DNA of 39,324 bases from Chitinophagaceae bacterium (GTDB lineage Bacteria; Bacteroidota; Bacteroidia; Chitinophagales; Chitinophagaceae). Every line of letters begins with the position of its first letter. Position 1 is the first letter of the stretch. The translations under genes and the position numbers were made by a program. This document shows, one piece after another, positions 1-8,252 of the stretch. Under the pieces are notes generated by a model. That model was not told the DNA's origin. It did no database searches and saw only the letters and a program-made list of their open reading frames with translations. The DNA is taken from positions 1 through 39,324 of the forward strand of contig JANWIJ010000093.1 in the NCBI GenBank assembly GCA_025449935.1, written 5' to 3'.

Positions 1-2336
1 ACGCGGTTGATGTTAAATCCATTGATATTTTCATTCGTACCATCGAGGGCCAGCACTTCTGATTTATTATAGGTGTGATTAAATCCAAGTTGCCAGTTAA
101 AATTTTTTGTCTTCACAACTTCCGCATTCACGGAAAACTCTATTCCCTTGTTCCGAAGTTTTCCGAGGTTGGTCAGGATGGAATTCACGCCATTGGTGCC
201 CGACAGCTGGCGGTTGAGGTACAAGCCTTTTGTAGTGGCGTTGTATACTTCCAAAGACCCCGTAATCCTGTCTTTGAACAAGCCATAATCAACACCAATG
301 TTCGCGGTTTTTCTCACCTCCCAGCTCAACCCGGGTTTTTCAAGATTGGTCAAAACCAGGCCGCCCTTACCATTATAGGTAATGCCGCCAAACAATTCCC
401 TGGCTTCATAAGAATTACCTACGTTCTCATTCCCGGCAGATCCGTAACTGGCTTTGAGTTTCAGTTCACTGAACAGTTTTGAGTTTTGCATAAAGTTTTC
501 AGCGCTGACCATCCAGCCGCCACCGATACCACCATAATTAACCCATTTATTTCCCTCGGCGAGCCGGGATGAACCATCTCTCCGCACACTGGCATTGATA
601 AAATATTTATTCTTGAACGAATAATCCCCGATGGCAAACCACGAAAGCAATGACTGCTCGGTAAATCCATCCGCTACTGTGGGAATAAAACCATTGGAGG
701 GCGTACCCGGGGTGATATCCCCTCCGTTGCCAAACAAACCGATCAATCCAAAACCTGTGTAACCAAAAGTGGTGGTTCTCCTGTCTACATATTCGTTGAA
801 TACGGATGCCCTGAAATTATGATCACCCGCCTGTTTCCCATATGATAAAGAGGTGGTACCTGTATACCGCACTCTTTTGGTGCTGGCATGCGCGAATGAA
901 CCCTGTGTACCCACCTGCTGGCTGCCCAGGTAAGTAGTCCGGTCAATATACCGGGTATTGTCATCATTGGTATAATCAACACCCCAGTTGGTTTTGGCCG
1001 ATAAACCTTTCAGGAAGGAGAATTTGTATTCAAGGTTAACGGCTGCAAGCCCCTTTAACTGGTTATTTTTAGAAGGGCTCAGCAATAATTCTTTCAGGGC
1101 GTTGGGCTGTCCCTGTAATATCAGATCAAGCTCATTAAATGAACCATCCGGTAAATAAGCGGTGACATAAGGATTGGCCCAGCGTATCGCATTTAGCGGT
1201 GAACCGATGAACTGGTCATTCTCATTTGTATTGCTCAGTTTGGAAGAACCTACAAAAGTGCTCAAGCCGATCTTGAGGTTATTCACGGTATGATCAATAT
1301 TTACCCGGCCGGTATATCTTTTCAACGCAGTGGCAATGACCGATCCTTCCTGGTCAAATACGGATCCTGAAATAAAGAACCTGGTTTTATCGTTACCGCC
1401 CACCACGGACAGCACATGCTGCTGCGTTTTGGCTTTGCGGAACATGATTTTTTCCCAGTTGGCATTCACCCCGGCAAGACTGTCGGCTTCCGCGGGTGTC
1501 CAGCCGTAAAAATTCATACCATAGGGATGATCATAATTTAATTCGAAGTCTATTTTCTCCGCGGAGTTCATCAACCTCAGTTTATTTTCCGGCAATCGCC
1601 CTATCCCATACTGGTAGTCATACATGATCTTTGTTTTCGCGTTGGCCCCCCGCCTGGTCGTTACCACGATCACACCGTTTGCTCCTCTTGATCCATATTG
1701 GGAAGTGGCGACCGCGTCTTTCAATACATTATAGGTTTCAATATCTGCCGGGTTTATGCTCTGGAAATCGGCACCGGTTACCTGAATGCCATCTACTATA
1801 AATAAAGGTTGGGTAGATGCCAGGACCGATCCTTTACCACGGATGGTGATATTGGAAGCCGGTGCGCCGGGCTGACCGCTTTGTGATTGTATCAATACAC
1901 CCGGTGTTTTGCCCTGCAATAACTGGTCGAAGGAAGCAACGGGTTGAAATTTTACTTCAGCGCCGGATATTTTCCCGATGGAGGCCGTGGCTTCGCGGCG
2001 CGACTGAACGGTATATCCCGTTATTACCACTTCCCGTAAACTGGGCTGGTCAGCAAACTGGAGTACTACATCGATGCTTGCATCCGAAGCCCTGATCTCC
2101 CTTTCAATAAAACCGATACTGGAAAAAACCAGCGTTTCATTGGAAGCAGCCTGGATGCTGAACCGGCCATCGGGCCCGGTGGAGGTTCCGGTGTTCTTTC
2201 CTTTAACCCGGACACTGGCACCCGGGAGAGCTGTGCCATCTCTTGAATCTGTTACCCTGCCTGATACTTCCCGCTGGGCCCTGGCATTGGACAATAATGT
2301 TATCATCAATGCCGATAGTAAGAATAGCCTTTTCAT
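1..2336 (-). CDS. SusC/RagA-family TonB-linked outer membrane receptor, C-terminus cut by window edge
   Basis: The reading frame starts at the ATG complementary to 2334-2336 and stays open to the left edge, giving about 778 residues; the family is usually about 1000, so the end of the barrel is missing. A signal peptide ends near residue 20 (SNARAQ). A carboxypeptidase-regulatory-like beta domain follows (about 22-110, VSGRVTDSRDGTALPGASV). Then come a TonB-box-like stretch (EVVITGY) and a plug domain (about 120-225) with the SusC-family signature YGSRGANGVIVVTT. The remainder is barrel. Such receptors import glycans or peptides with a SusD lipoprotein, which would lie downstream, to the left of the window. 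The gene diverges from a LytS/LytTR pair. I see no good -7 promoter match upstream, and the substrate cannot be told from sequence. Confidence 0.93.
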   Translation of the reverse strand, partial: MKRLFLLSALMITLLSNARAQREVSGRVTDSRDGTALPGASVRVKGKNTGTSTGPDGRFSIQAASNETLVFSSIGFIEREIRASDASIDVVLQFADQPSLREVVITGYTVQSRREATASIGKISGAEVKFQPVASFDQLLQGKTPGVLIQSQSGQPGAPASNITIRGKGSVLASTQPLFIVDGIQVTGADFQSINPADIETYNVLKDAVATSQYGSRGANGVIVVTTRRGANAKTKIMYDYQYGIGRLPENKLRLMNSAEKIDFELNYDHPYGMNFYGWTPAEADSLAGVNANWEKIMFRKAKTQQHVLSVVGGNDKTRFFISGSVFDQEGSVIATALKRYTGRVNIDHTVNNLKIGLSTFVGSSKLSNTNENDQFIGSPLNAIRWANPYVTAYLPDGSFNELDLILQGQPNALKELLLSPSKNNQLKGLAAVNLEYKFSFLKGLSAKTNWGVDYTNDDNTRYIDRTTYLGSQQVGTQGSFAHASTKRVRYTGTTSLSYGKQAGDHNFRASVFNEYVDRRTTTFGYTGFGLIGLFGNGGDITPGTPSNGFIPTVADGFTEQSLLSWFAIGDYSFKNKYFINASVRRDGSSRLAEGNKWVNYGGIGGGWMVSAENFMQNSKLFSELKLKASYGSAGNENVGNSYEARELFGGITYNGKGGLVLTNLEKPGLSWEVRKTANIGVDYGLFKDRITGSLEVYNATTKGLYLNRQLSGTNGVNSILTNLGKLRNKGIEFSVNAEVVKTKNFNWQLGFNHTYNKSEVLALDGTNENINGFNINR

Positions 2337-2770
2337 AATTATACTTTTTGAAGTGAATGTTATTTTGAAAGACAACATCCAGCTTCAATCTGTTTTATGA
2401 AAACCACCAATAACTACCGAACCATGAATGAATCTTCCCGAGGCATGAAAAGACAAAACTGAAAAAAAGGGTACTAACATTTGTTATTGATTTTTTTCGA
2501 ATAATCGCCTTTAAAATTGCTGAAACATGAATTTTGATGAGTGAAGCAGCATTTAATAAAGTCTCACTATCCTGTTGATTAAGGACACCCATTCACATAC
2601 CGGCTGACTTTGACATGACAAATACATCACACCTGGATAAATAATCGGGAGATTATTTTTCCTGATGAAACCAGGCTTGTAATTCGATTAACCACACCCC
2701 ATATTTCGAAAAAGAAAAAGGCGTACAGGATTGTTATGCCAGGATTTTTGTAACCCTAACCGGAAATGCT
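2337..2770. other. Divergent intergenic region between the SusC-like gene and the LytS kinase gene
   Basis: This 434-bp AT-rich stretch has only short frames without recognisable features. It must hold the promoters of both divergent genes, but I find no exact TAnnTTTG element in a fitting place. A small inverted repeat is present: AAATAATC (2639-2646), GGGA, then GATTATTT (2651-2658) followed by T residues. It could be an operator or weak terminator. No tRNA-like or repeat structure was seen. Confidence 0.5.
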
Positions 2771-3781
2771 ATGCTGAAAGATATTTATTTACGGATGTTG
2801 TTTATCCCGGTATTGGGAATCTTCCTCCCGGTATTGTCGGGTGTTATCTCCTATGAACTATACCCGCCGGCTTCCGTGATCGGCGTGCTGCTCTATTTCA
2901 TCCTGGTATGCTTTATTGTGTGGACAGCCTGTCACTGGATGCACCGGAAAATAAGATCTTTATACCCCTTTTTCTCGCATCCCGGCCGGCGGATATTGGC
3001 AATCACATTAGCCAATTCCCTGTGCGGTACCTCTATTGGTTGCCTGGCGGTGCTGGGATGGATGCAGTTCTCCAGGGAATTGTTTGACTGGAATACGATC
3101 GTACGGTTTGTGCTTGCCTGCTCCACAGCCGTCATCATTTTTACCCTGGTATATGAAATCCTTTTTCTTACGAAAGAACGGGAGCAGGATACGAGAACGG
3201 TGAGCCTGCTTGACCGGGAACGTTTGCAGGCAGAACTGCTTGCGTTGCGGAACGAGATGGATCCCCATTTTCTTTTTAATTCGCTAAATACGCTGAACCA
3301 CCTTATCCTGAACAACCCGCAACAGGCACATGCATTTAATAATAAACTGGCGCAGGTGTATAAATATTTTCTTATCAACAAGAACAAGGAACTGATACCG
3401 CTGACGCAGGAGCTGGATTTTATCGACGACTATTTTTTCCTCTTGCAGCTCCGGTATGACAAAAAGCTGCAGCTGGAGATACAGCTCGATATAGAACTCC
3501 CGGGAAATGTAAAGATCCCTCCCTGCTCCCTGCAGATACTGGTCGAAAATGCCATTAAACACAATGCCTTCAGTGACGAGGAGCCTTTGCAGATTGTGAT
3601 CAGGGTGAGTGGCCAGTATATTAAAGTAGTGAACCGGGTGAAACCCAAACCCTATATCATTGACTCAACCCAGGTCGGCCTGAATAACCTGAGTTCGCGG
3701 TATAAATTACTATTCAACAAAGATATTATCATCAATCCGGGTAAAGAGAATTTTACGGTTAACCTGCCGGTTATCCGTTAA
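2771..3781 (+). CDS. LytS/YehU-type membrane sensor histidine kinase
   Basis: 336 residues. About four hydrophobic segments lie in the first 135 residues, then a short charged linker, then a His_kinase (PF06580-type) domain with the phospho-accepting His166 in DPHFLFNSLNTL. The ATPase domain has an N box (ENAIKHN) and a GLNNLSSRY glycine/ATP-lid region, so it looks catalytically complete. There is no separate extracytoplasmic sensor domain, so the signal is probably sensed in or at the membrane. The LytTR regulator begins 27 bp after the stop, which makes a two-component operon. The ATG at 2771 is used; an ATG at 2766 is in another frame. Target genes are unknown, but the divergent SusC-like gene is a natural candidate. 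Confidence 0.92.
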   Translation: MLKDIYLRMLFIPVLGIFLPVLSGVISYELYPPASVIGVLLYFILVCFIVWTACHWMHRKIRSLYPFFSHPGRRILAITLANSLCGTSIGCLAVLGWMQFSRELFDWNTIVRFVLACSTAVIIFTLVYEILFLTKEREQDTRTVSLLDRERLQAELLALRNEMDPHFLFNSLNTLNHLILNNPQQAHAFNNKLAQVYKYFLINKNKELIPLTQELDFIDDYFFLLQLRYDKKLQLEIQLDIELPGNVKIPPCSLQILVENAIKHNAFSDEEPLQIVIRVSGQYIKVVNRVKPKPYIIDSTQVGLNNLSSRYKLLFNKDIIINPGKENFTVNLPVIR

Positions 3782-3808
3782 GGATATTTATAACTAAAAT
3801 GATCAGCT

Positions 3809-4570
3809 ATGTTAAACGCCATTATCATCGAAGACGAAAGACACTCCATGGAGCTGCTTATCCAGTTGCTGGCGGATATCGACAACCGGATCCGCATAGA
3901 AGCTATCCTTTCCTCGGTCAAAGAAGGGAAAGATTATTTTACGGCCGATCCCCCTGCGGATATTATTTTCAGTGATGTGCAACTCGCAGACGGGCACTCC
4001 TTTGAAATATTTAAGAACAGGAATATCCGGGTACCCGTTATTTTTATTACGGGATACAATGAATTCATGATGAGTGCTTTTTCCTGCAATGGCATCGATT
4101 ACCTGCTGAAACCAATTAATAAAAAGGATATCCAGCAGGCGTTGTTTAAATACCATATGCTGGAAAAACATTTTGCCGGTCACAATGATAAACTGGACAA
4201 CCTGATCCAGCATATCGAAACCAGGAAGAAAAGCAGGCTGATCGTCCGCCGCGGGCTCGAATACGTTTCGCTGAAACTGGACGAAGTGGTATTGCTTTAT
4301 ACAGAGAACAAGCTGGTATACGTAGTTGACAAATGGGGTAAGAAATATATAGGGGACAAAAACTTGGGTGAAATGGAACTGGAACTGGATGAAAGTCTTT
4401 TCTTCCGGGCCAACAGGCAGTACATCATCAACATTAATTTCATAAAAGCCTTTAAACCCTTTGAAAAAGTAAAGCTGCTGATTGAAATAGCGATACCCGA
4501 GTTGCGGCATGATATTATCATCAGCCAGGAAAATGCACCGCAGTTCAGGCAATGGATGTATGAAGCTTGA
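3809..4570 (+). CDS. LytTR-family response regulator
   Basis: 253 residues. The N-terminal receiver domain (about 1-120) has an acidic pocket (IIIEDE), phospho-acceptor Asp56 in IIFSDVQL, the conserved Thr in FITGYNEFMM and the Lys in LLKPI. The C-terminal LytTR DNA-binding domain (about 150-250) starts at SRLIVRRGLEYVSL and contains the usual FFRANRQYIININFI core. It is the partner of the kinase just upstream. LytTR proteins bind direct repeats in promoters; none was identified here. It ends 40 bp from the convergent LuxE-like gene, with no obvious terminator between them. Confidence 0.94.
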   Translation: MLNAIIIEDERHSMELLIQLLADIDNRIRIEAILSSVKEGKDYFTADPPADIIFSDVQLADGHSFEIFKNRNIRVPVIFITGYNEFMMSAFSCNGIDYLLKPINKKDIQQALFKYHMLEKHFAGHNDKLDNLIQHIETRKKSRLIVRRGLEYVSLKLDEVVLLYTENKLVYVVDKWGKKYIGDKNLGEMELELDESLFFRANRQYIININFIKAFKPFEKVKLLIEIAIPELRHDIIISQENAPQFRQWMYEA

Positions 4571-4610
4571 AGATGCGGTGGGGATATTATTGATTGATAC
4601 CTGCTTTGGG

Positions 4611-5591
4611 CTACACTACCATCAAACTGCATCCGCGCAAATCACTGCCGTCAATGCGGCCAAGCACCTCAAAGCTTTTATCATCATGAATCCTGCACAC
4701 ATCATCGGTGGCAATAAAGCTGCAGGACCAGATATTGGCGAGGTCAATGATATTCGCCGCGCCGGTTCCGGTTTCGCTGATCAAAAAAGGATCTTCATCA
4801 TCCCGGGCAAATATTTTCATCCAGGGAGGACTGTTAAAAACTCCCCGCCCTTTTGAATAAGCCTGGGATAAAAGCTCCGTCATCCCGTACTCGGAGTGAA
4901 TGGCCGGCACCTTAAAAGCACTCTGTAATACGGCATGCAATTCCTGGCGCAGCATTTCCTCTCTCCTGCCTTTCATTCCCCCGGTTTCGATCACTGAAGT
5001 ATATTGAAGCGGTAACGAAAATCTTTCCGCGAAATCAAGCAAAGCAAAACTGACACCGATGAGCCATGTTTTTTGTTTTTCTTTTTCCAGGCCCTTTAAA
5101 ACCTGGAACAATTTTTCATACTCATCCAGGTAGAACCCGCTTTGCGGATGCCCGCTTGCCCGGGTTAGTTCATTGACCATGTAAACAAGGGATGAGTTTT
5201 GCCTTTCGAGGTAAGCGGGCAGCAACCCGATGATACACCAATCTTTTACCGGTCCGTAAAACGCTTCAAACCCTTTTGTAAAACTCTCCTTATACAAAGC
5301 CAGGTCCTTTACGGAGTGACGGCCGGGAATTGTGGCCGTTGTACCACTGCTTTCAAACAGGGCCCGCGGAGTAAAGAACGTTGTTTTCACTTCCTGCGAT
5401 TTAAATACCTGGACCGGCAGGAAAGGAATTTGAAGAATTCGATGAACATCCAGAGGATCAACCCGGAGGGCATCCGTATAGGCCTTATACACGGGGTTAT
5501 TATCATACTGGAACCGGAAGATTTCGAGTGCCAGCGCCTCAAAATCCCCGTCTGTAACCTCAAAAATTTTATGATTCCATTGCCGGGACAT
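4611..5591 (-). CDS. LuxE-like acyl-protein synthetase / acyltransferase
   Basis: 326 residues, similar in layout to the LuxE family (PF04443), which activates fatty acids as acyl-AMP and transfers the acyl group to a Cys. Visible family features are the phosphate-binding-like motif LFESSGTTATIPGRHS near residue 90, the YGMTELLSQAYS motif near residue 240 and a C-terminal DLRGCSLMVV. There are no luxCD or luciferase genes nearby, so a light-producing role is excluded. In Bacteroidota such stand-alone copies are usually just called acyltransferases, and the true acceptor is unknown. The ATG at 5591 was chosen because upstream sequence is AT-rich and holds a promoter for the divergent gene. Confidence 0.8.
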   Translation of the reverse strand: MSRQWNHKIFEVTDGDFEALALEIFRFQYDNNPVYKAYTDALRVDPLDVHRILQIPFLPVQVFKSQEVKTTFFTPRALFESSGTTATIPGRHSVKDLALYKESFTKGFEAFYGPVKDWCIIGLLPAYLERQNSSLVYMVNELTRASGHPQSGFYLDEYEKLFQVLKGLEKEKQKTWLIGVSFALLDFAERFSLPLQYTSVIETGGMKGRREEMLRQELHAVLQSAFKVPAIHSEYGMTELLSQAYSKGRGVFNSPPWMKIFARDDEDPFLISETGTGAANIIDLANIWSCSFIATDDVCRIHDDKSFEVLGRIDGSDLRGCSLMVV

Positions 5592-5616
5592 TGCCGCTTT
5601 ATGTTGTCAAAAATTG

Positions 5617-5624
5617 TAAATTTG
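5617..5624 (+). promoter_or_regulatory. Candidate -7 promoter element for the 5645 gene
   Basis: TAAATTTG is an exact match to the Bacteroidota -7 consensus TAnnTTTG and ends 20 bp before the ATG at 5645. A TTG at 5591-5593 could be the -33 element, but at 23 bp the spacing is slightly long. Confidence 0.5.
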
Positions 5625-5644
5625 TTTATACCTAAATAATTGAA

Positions 5645-6103
5645 ATGAAGTTTATTCAACCCCTGCTGATAACTGTTGTGATTATTGCTGTTAGTTGCAA
5701 CAAAGATAAGTTTACAACGGCACCACAGATCGATATAAGATCCATTTCACCCGGTACTGTCACCAATGGTGATATTATCCAGGTTAAGGGGCAATACACG
5801 GACCAGGAAGGCGATCTTGATTCAGCCCTGATAATCTATAAATGGTATAACGGCAGTTCTTCCATCCTGCCCCTGGATACGTTGCGTTATTCTTTTGCCG
5901 CCCTGCAATTGCCCCCAAAAACCAGGGAGGCTGATATTACCATTTCGTTCCAGTATAACACCACCAATCCAAACGGTTATATTACATTGCCCGGCGTATC
6001 GGTGAGGGATACCACGGCTACGATGGGATTGATCCTGATCGATAAAGCCGCGAACAGGAGTAATTACAGCGAATCCGATCAAATCAGGTTGATTAAACCC
6101 TGA
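5645..6103 (+). CDS. Small putative lipoprotein, function unknown
   Basis: 152 residues. An N-terminal hydrophobic stretch ends in a lipobox (AVSC, Cys at about residue 18) followed by NKDK, which points to a lipoprotein exported across the inner membrane. The rest looks like a single beta-sandwich, with phrases such as IDIRSISPGTVTNGDIIQVKG and a DQEGDLDS turn typical of Ig-like or cadherin-like folds. I do not recognise a named family. It is followed 8 bp later by a UbiA-like membrane protein gene on the same strand, so the two probably share a transcript. It has its own -7 promoter match upstream. Confidence 0.8.
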   Translation: MKFIQPLLITVVIIAVSCNKDKFTTAPQIDIRSISPGTVTNGDIIQVKGQYTDQEGDLDSALIIYKWYNGSSSILPLDTLRYSFAALQLPPKTREADITISFQYNTTNPNGYITLPGVSVRDTTATMGLILIDKAANRSNYSESDQIRLIKP

Positions 6104-6111
6104 ACCGGTCA

Positions 6112-6957
6112 TTGAAATATTTACGCAACTTTTTTTCATTCTTCGTTTACAGTAATCTTTTTATTGCGGGCTGCGCGGTGCTGATGGCCGGGCAGACTTC
6201 CTGCTGGCTGTTAAATCAGCAACCAAACATTTATTTCACCGGCTTTGTATTTTTTTCAACGCTTTGCAGCTATAGTTTTCACTGGTACCTGACTGCGGAT
6301 ACAGTCATTCCTTCGGTGCGTGTTCAATGGCTGAAAAAAAACAGGATCGTCCATGTCGTCCTGTTCTTTACCGGGCTGGCCGGGGCCGTTTTTTTCTTTT
6401 TTTATCTTTCAGCTCATTGGGGATGGTTATTGCTAGCCGCCCTGGTAACTTTTCTCTATTCGGCTCCAAAAATTCCTCACCCTTATTTCCGGGCACTTCG
6501 AAAAGTAGCGCTGGGAAAAACAATCTTCCTGGCTTTTGTGTGGATGTATGTTACGACGATTTTGCCCATCATCATTTCCGGCCCGGCCTGGGATGGCGGG
6601 ATGACCCTTTTTGCTGTTTACCGTTTTTTCCAGGTATATGCCATCTGTATTTTGTTTGACTTCCGTGACAGGGAGGATGACAAATCAGCCGGTGTCCGGA
6701 GCCTTATCACGTATATGAATGAAAAAAACATCACCTGGCTATTTACGGGGTCGCTGGCGGTCTGTTTTGTCACTGCTTTGATGATTCTTACCTATGGTTA
6801 CACCATTATAAACATTGTTTTCCTGCTGGTACCCTGTATCATCACCGGGTTGGTATATAACTACGCCCGCAGGAATTTCACAGATATGTTCTATTATTTT
6901 ACACTGGATGGTCTCATGGCTCTTTCGGCATTGCTGATGCTGGTAGCCCGCATTTGA
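6112..6957 (+). CDS. UbiA-like polytopic membrane protein
   Basis: 281 residues with about eight hydrophobic segments. The stretch at Asp183 to Asp190 (DFRDREDDKSAGVRSL) matches the second Asp-rich motif of UbiA prenyltransferases (DxxDxxxD; Asp183, Asp186, Asp190). The first Asp-rich motif (NxxxDxxxD), expected in the second helix/loop region, is not evident; SFHWYLTADTV lies there instead. It may be a divergent prenyltransferase or one with a different donor. The only plausible start is the TTG at 6112: an in-frame stop lies at 6094-6096 and the first internal Met is at residue 25, inside a membrane segment. It lies 8 bp after the lipoprotein gene. Confidence 0.72.
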   Translation: MKYLRNFFSFFVYSNLFIAGCAVLMAGQTSCWLLNQQPNIYFTGFVFFSTLCSYSFHWYLTADTVIPSVRVQWLKKNRIVHVVLFFTGLAGAVFFFFYLSAHWGWLLLAALVTFLYSAPKIPHPYFRALRKVALGKTIFLAFVWMYVTTILPIIISGPAWDGGMTLFAVYRFFQVYAICILFDFRDREDDKSAGVRSLITYMNEKNITWLFTGSLAVCFVTALMILTYGYTIINIVFLLVPCIITGLVYNYARRNFTDMFYYFTLDGLMALSALLMLVARI

Positions 6958-6958
6958 T

Positions 6959-6966
6959 TATTTTTG
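6959..6966 (+). promoter_or_regulatory. Candidate -7 promoter element for the M42 peptidase operon
   Basis: TATTTTTG matches TAnnTTTG exactly and overlaps the end of the UbiA-like gene. It ends 21 bp before the ATG at 6988 and argues against the upstream TTG at 6964 as start, because that TTG is part of the element. No well-spaced -33 element is obvious. Confidence 0.5.
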
Positions 6967-6987
6967 CCAAATCTTAATAGTACCAGT

Positions 6988-8097
6988 ATGGCAAAAGCAG
7001 TAAGACCCGGTAAAACAATTCTCACAGATAAAGCCTTTAGCTTTTTTCGAAATTATATCAATAATGCTTCGCCGGTAGGCTTTGAGACCTGGGGCCAGAA
7101 GCTTTGGATAGAATACCTGAAACCATACGTGGATACTCATTATGTGGATCCCTACGGCACTGCTGTTGGTATCATTAATCCCGATAATAAATTCAAAGTT
7201 GTCATTGAAGCTCATGCGGATGAGATTAGCTGGTTTGTCAATTATGTTACACCAGAGGGGCTGATCTATTTAAAAAGAAACGGCGGCGTGGATCACCAGA
7301 CCGCACCCGCATCGCGTGTCTTCATTCATGGTAAAAAAGGGGCGGTAAAAGCCGTATTTGGCTGGCCGGCCATTCATACCAGGATCGGCAACCCGGATCA
7401 GAAAGAACCCATACCAAGAACTGACAACCTCTGGCTGGATTGCGGTGCCAGGAACAGGAAAGAAGTGCAGGCGCTGGGAATTCATATTGGTGCCGTGGTT
7501 ACTTACCAGGATGGATTTGACGAATTAGCGAATGGAAATTATATAGGCAGGGCTTTTGACAACCGTATCGGTGGATTCATGATCGCGGAGGTGGCCAGGT
7601 TGCTGAAAGAAAATAAAAAGAAACTTCCCTATGGGCTTTATGTGGTCAATGCGGTACAGGAAGAAATTGGACTCCGGGGTGCAGAAATGATTGCCCGCCG
7701 GATAAAACCGGACATCGCGATTATTACTGACGTGACCCATGATACCAGTACTCCCATGATCAGCAAGAATATTGAAGGGGATGTCAGCACCGGCAAAGGA
7801 CCTTCCCTATCCTACGCCCCTGCTGTTCATAATAAATTGCTGGAGTTGGTTGAAAAAGTAGCAGCGGGTAAAAAAATCCCGGTTCAATGGAGGGCGTTGA
7901 GCCGCAGCACCGGCACCGATACCGACTCTTTCGCTTACTCAAATGATGGTTGCCCTTCTGTACTGATTTCCATTCCGCTGCGATATATGCACACCACCGT
8001 AGAAATGTTGCACCGCGATGATATAGAAAATACCATCAAACTGATGTACGAAACCCTGTTAACCCTGACCCCTAAAACAAATCTCCGCTATCTCTGA
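6988..8097 (+). CDS. M42-family metallo-aminopeptidase
   Basis: 369 residues from the ATG at 6988. M42 enzymes are cytosolic di-metal aminopeptidases, often self-compartmented dodecamers. All expected ligand and catalytic positions are visible: His76 and Asp78 (EAHADEI), Asp191 (GRAFDNRIGG), the Glu225/Glu226 pair (QEEIGLRGAE), Asp248 (ITDVTHD) and His335 (RYMHTTVE). Length is normal for the family. Its stop codon overlaps by one base the start of the small membrane-protein gene at 8097, so it probably heads the operon that runs to 12610. Its job there is unclear; it may simply be co-transcribed. Confidence 0.93.
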   Translation: MAKAVRPGKTILTDKAFSFFRNYINNASPVGFETWGQKLWIEYLKPYVDTHYVDPYGTAVGIINPDNKFKVVIEAHADEISWFVNYVTPEGLIYLKRNGGVDHQTAPASRVFIHGKKGAVKAVFGWPAIHTRIGNPDQKEPIPRTDNLWLDCGARNRKEVQALGIHIGAVVTYQDGFDELANGNYIGRAFDNRIGGFMIAEVARLLKENKKKLPYGLYVVNAVQEEIGLRGAEMIARRIKPDIAIITDVTHDTSTPMISKNIEGDVSTGKGPSLSYAPAVHNKLLELVEKVAAGKKIPVQWRALSRSTGTDTDSFAYSNDGCPSVLISIPLRYMHTTVEMLHRDDIENTIKLMYETLLTLTPKTNLRYL

Positions 8098-8252
8098 TGG
8101 ATCACCTGCTTTATATCGACCCCGGGAGCGGCAGTTACCTTGTACAGGTAATTATAGGCGCTGTATTGGGTATCATCATGTTCTTTAAAAACATTAAACT
8201 ATATATCCTTACCCTGTTCAAGCGGTCGCCCAAAAAACCAAAAGATGAGTGA
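8097..8252 (+). CDS. 51-residue single-pass membrane protein with DPGSGS motif
   Basis: A short gene, coupled on both sides: its ATG overlaps the peptidase stop by one base (TGATG), and its last 8 bases (ATGAGTGA) overlap the start of the methyltransferase gene. The protein begins MDHLLYIDPGSGSYLVQ, continues with a hydrophobic helix (about residues 14-30) and ends in a basic tail (FKRSPKKPKDE). The YIDPG(S/T)GS motif before one membrane helix is one I recall in small or N-terminal membrane segments near surface-polysaccharide and sulfatase-like genes in several phyla. No function is known to me. It may be a small partner or membrane tether for the downstream enzymes. Confidence 0.8.
   Translation: MDHLLYIDPGSGSYLVQVIIGAVLGIIMFFKNIKLYILTLFKRSPKKPKDE

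Noticed and set aside
2395-2592. Small - strand frame in the gap between the SusC-like gene and the kinase
   Set aside because: No signal, domain, coupling or promoter supports it, and its composition looks like AT-rich spacer.
3812-4552. Open frame of 246 residues on the - strand
   Set aside because: It lies wholly opposite the LytTR regulator, which has complete domain motifs; the - strand product has no recognisable features.
4611-5591. Bioluminescence gene cluster
   Set aside because: The gene is LuxE-like only; luxA, luxB, luxC and luxD are absent.
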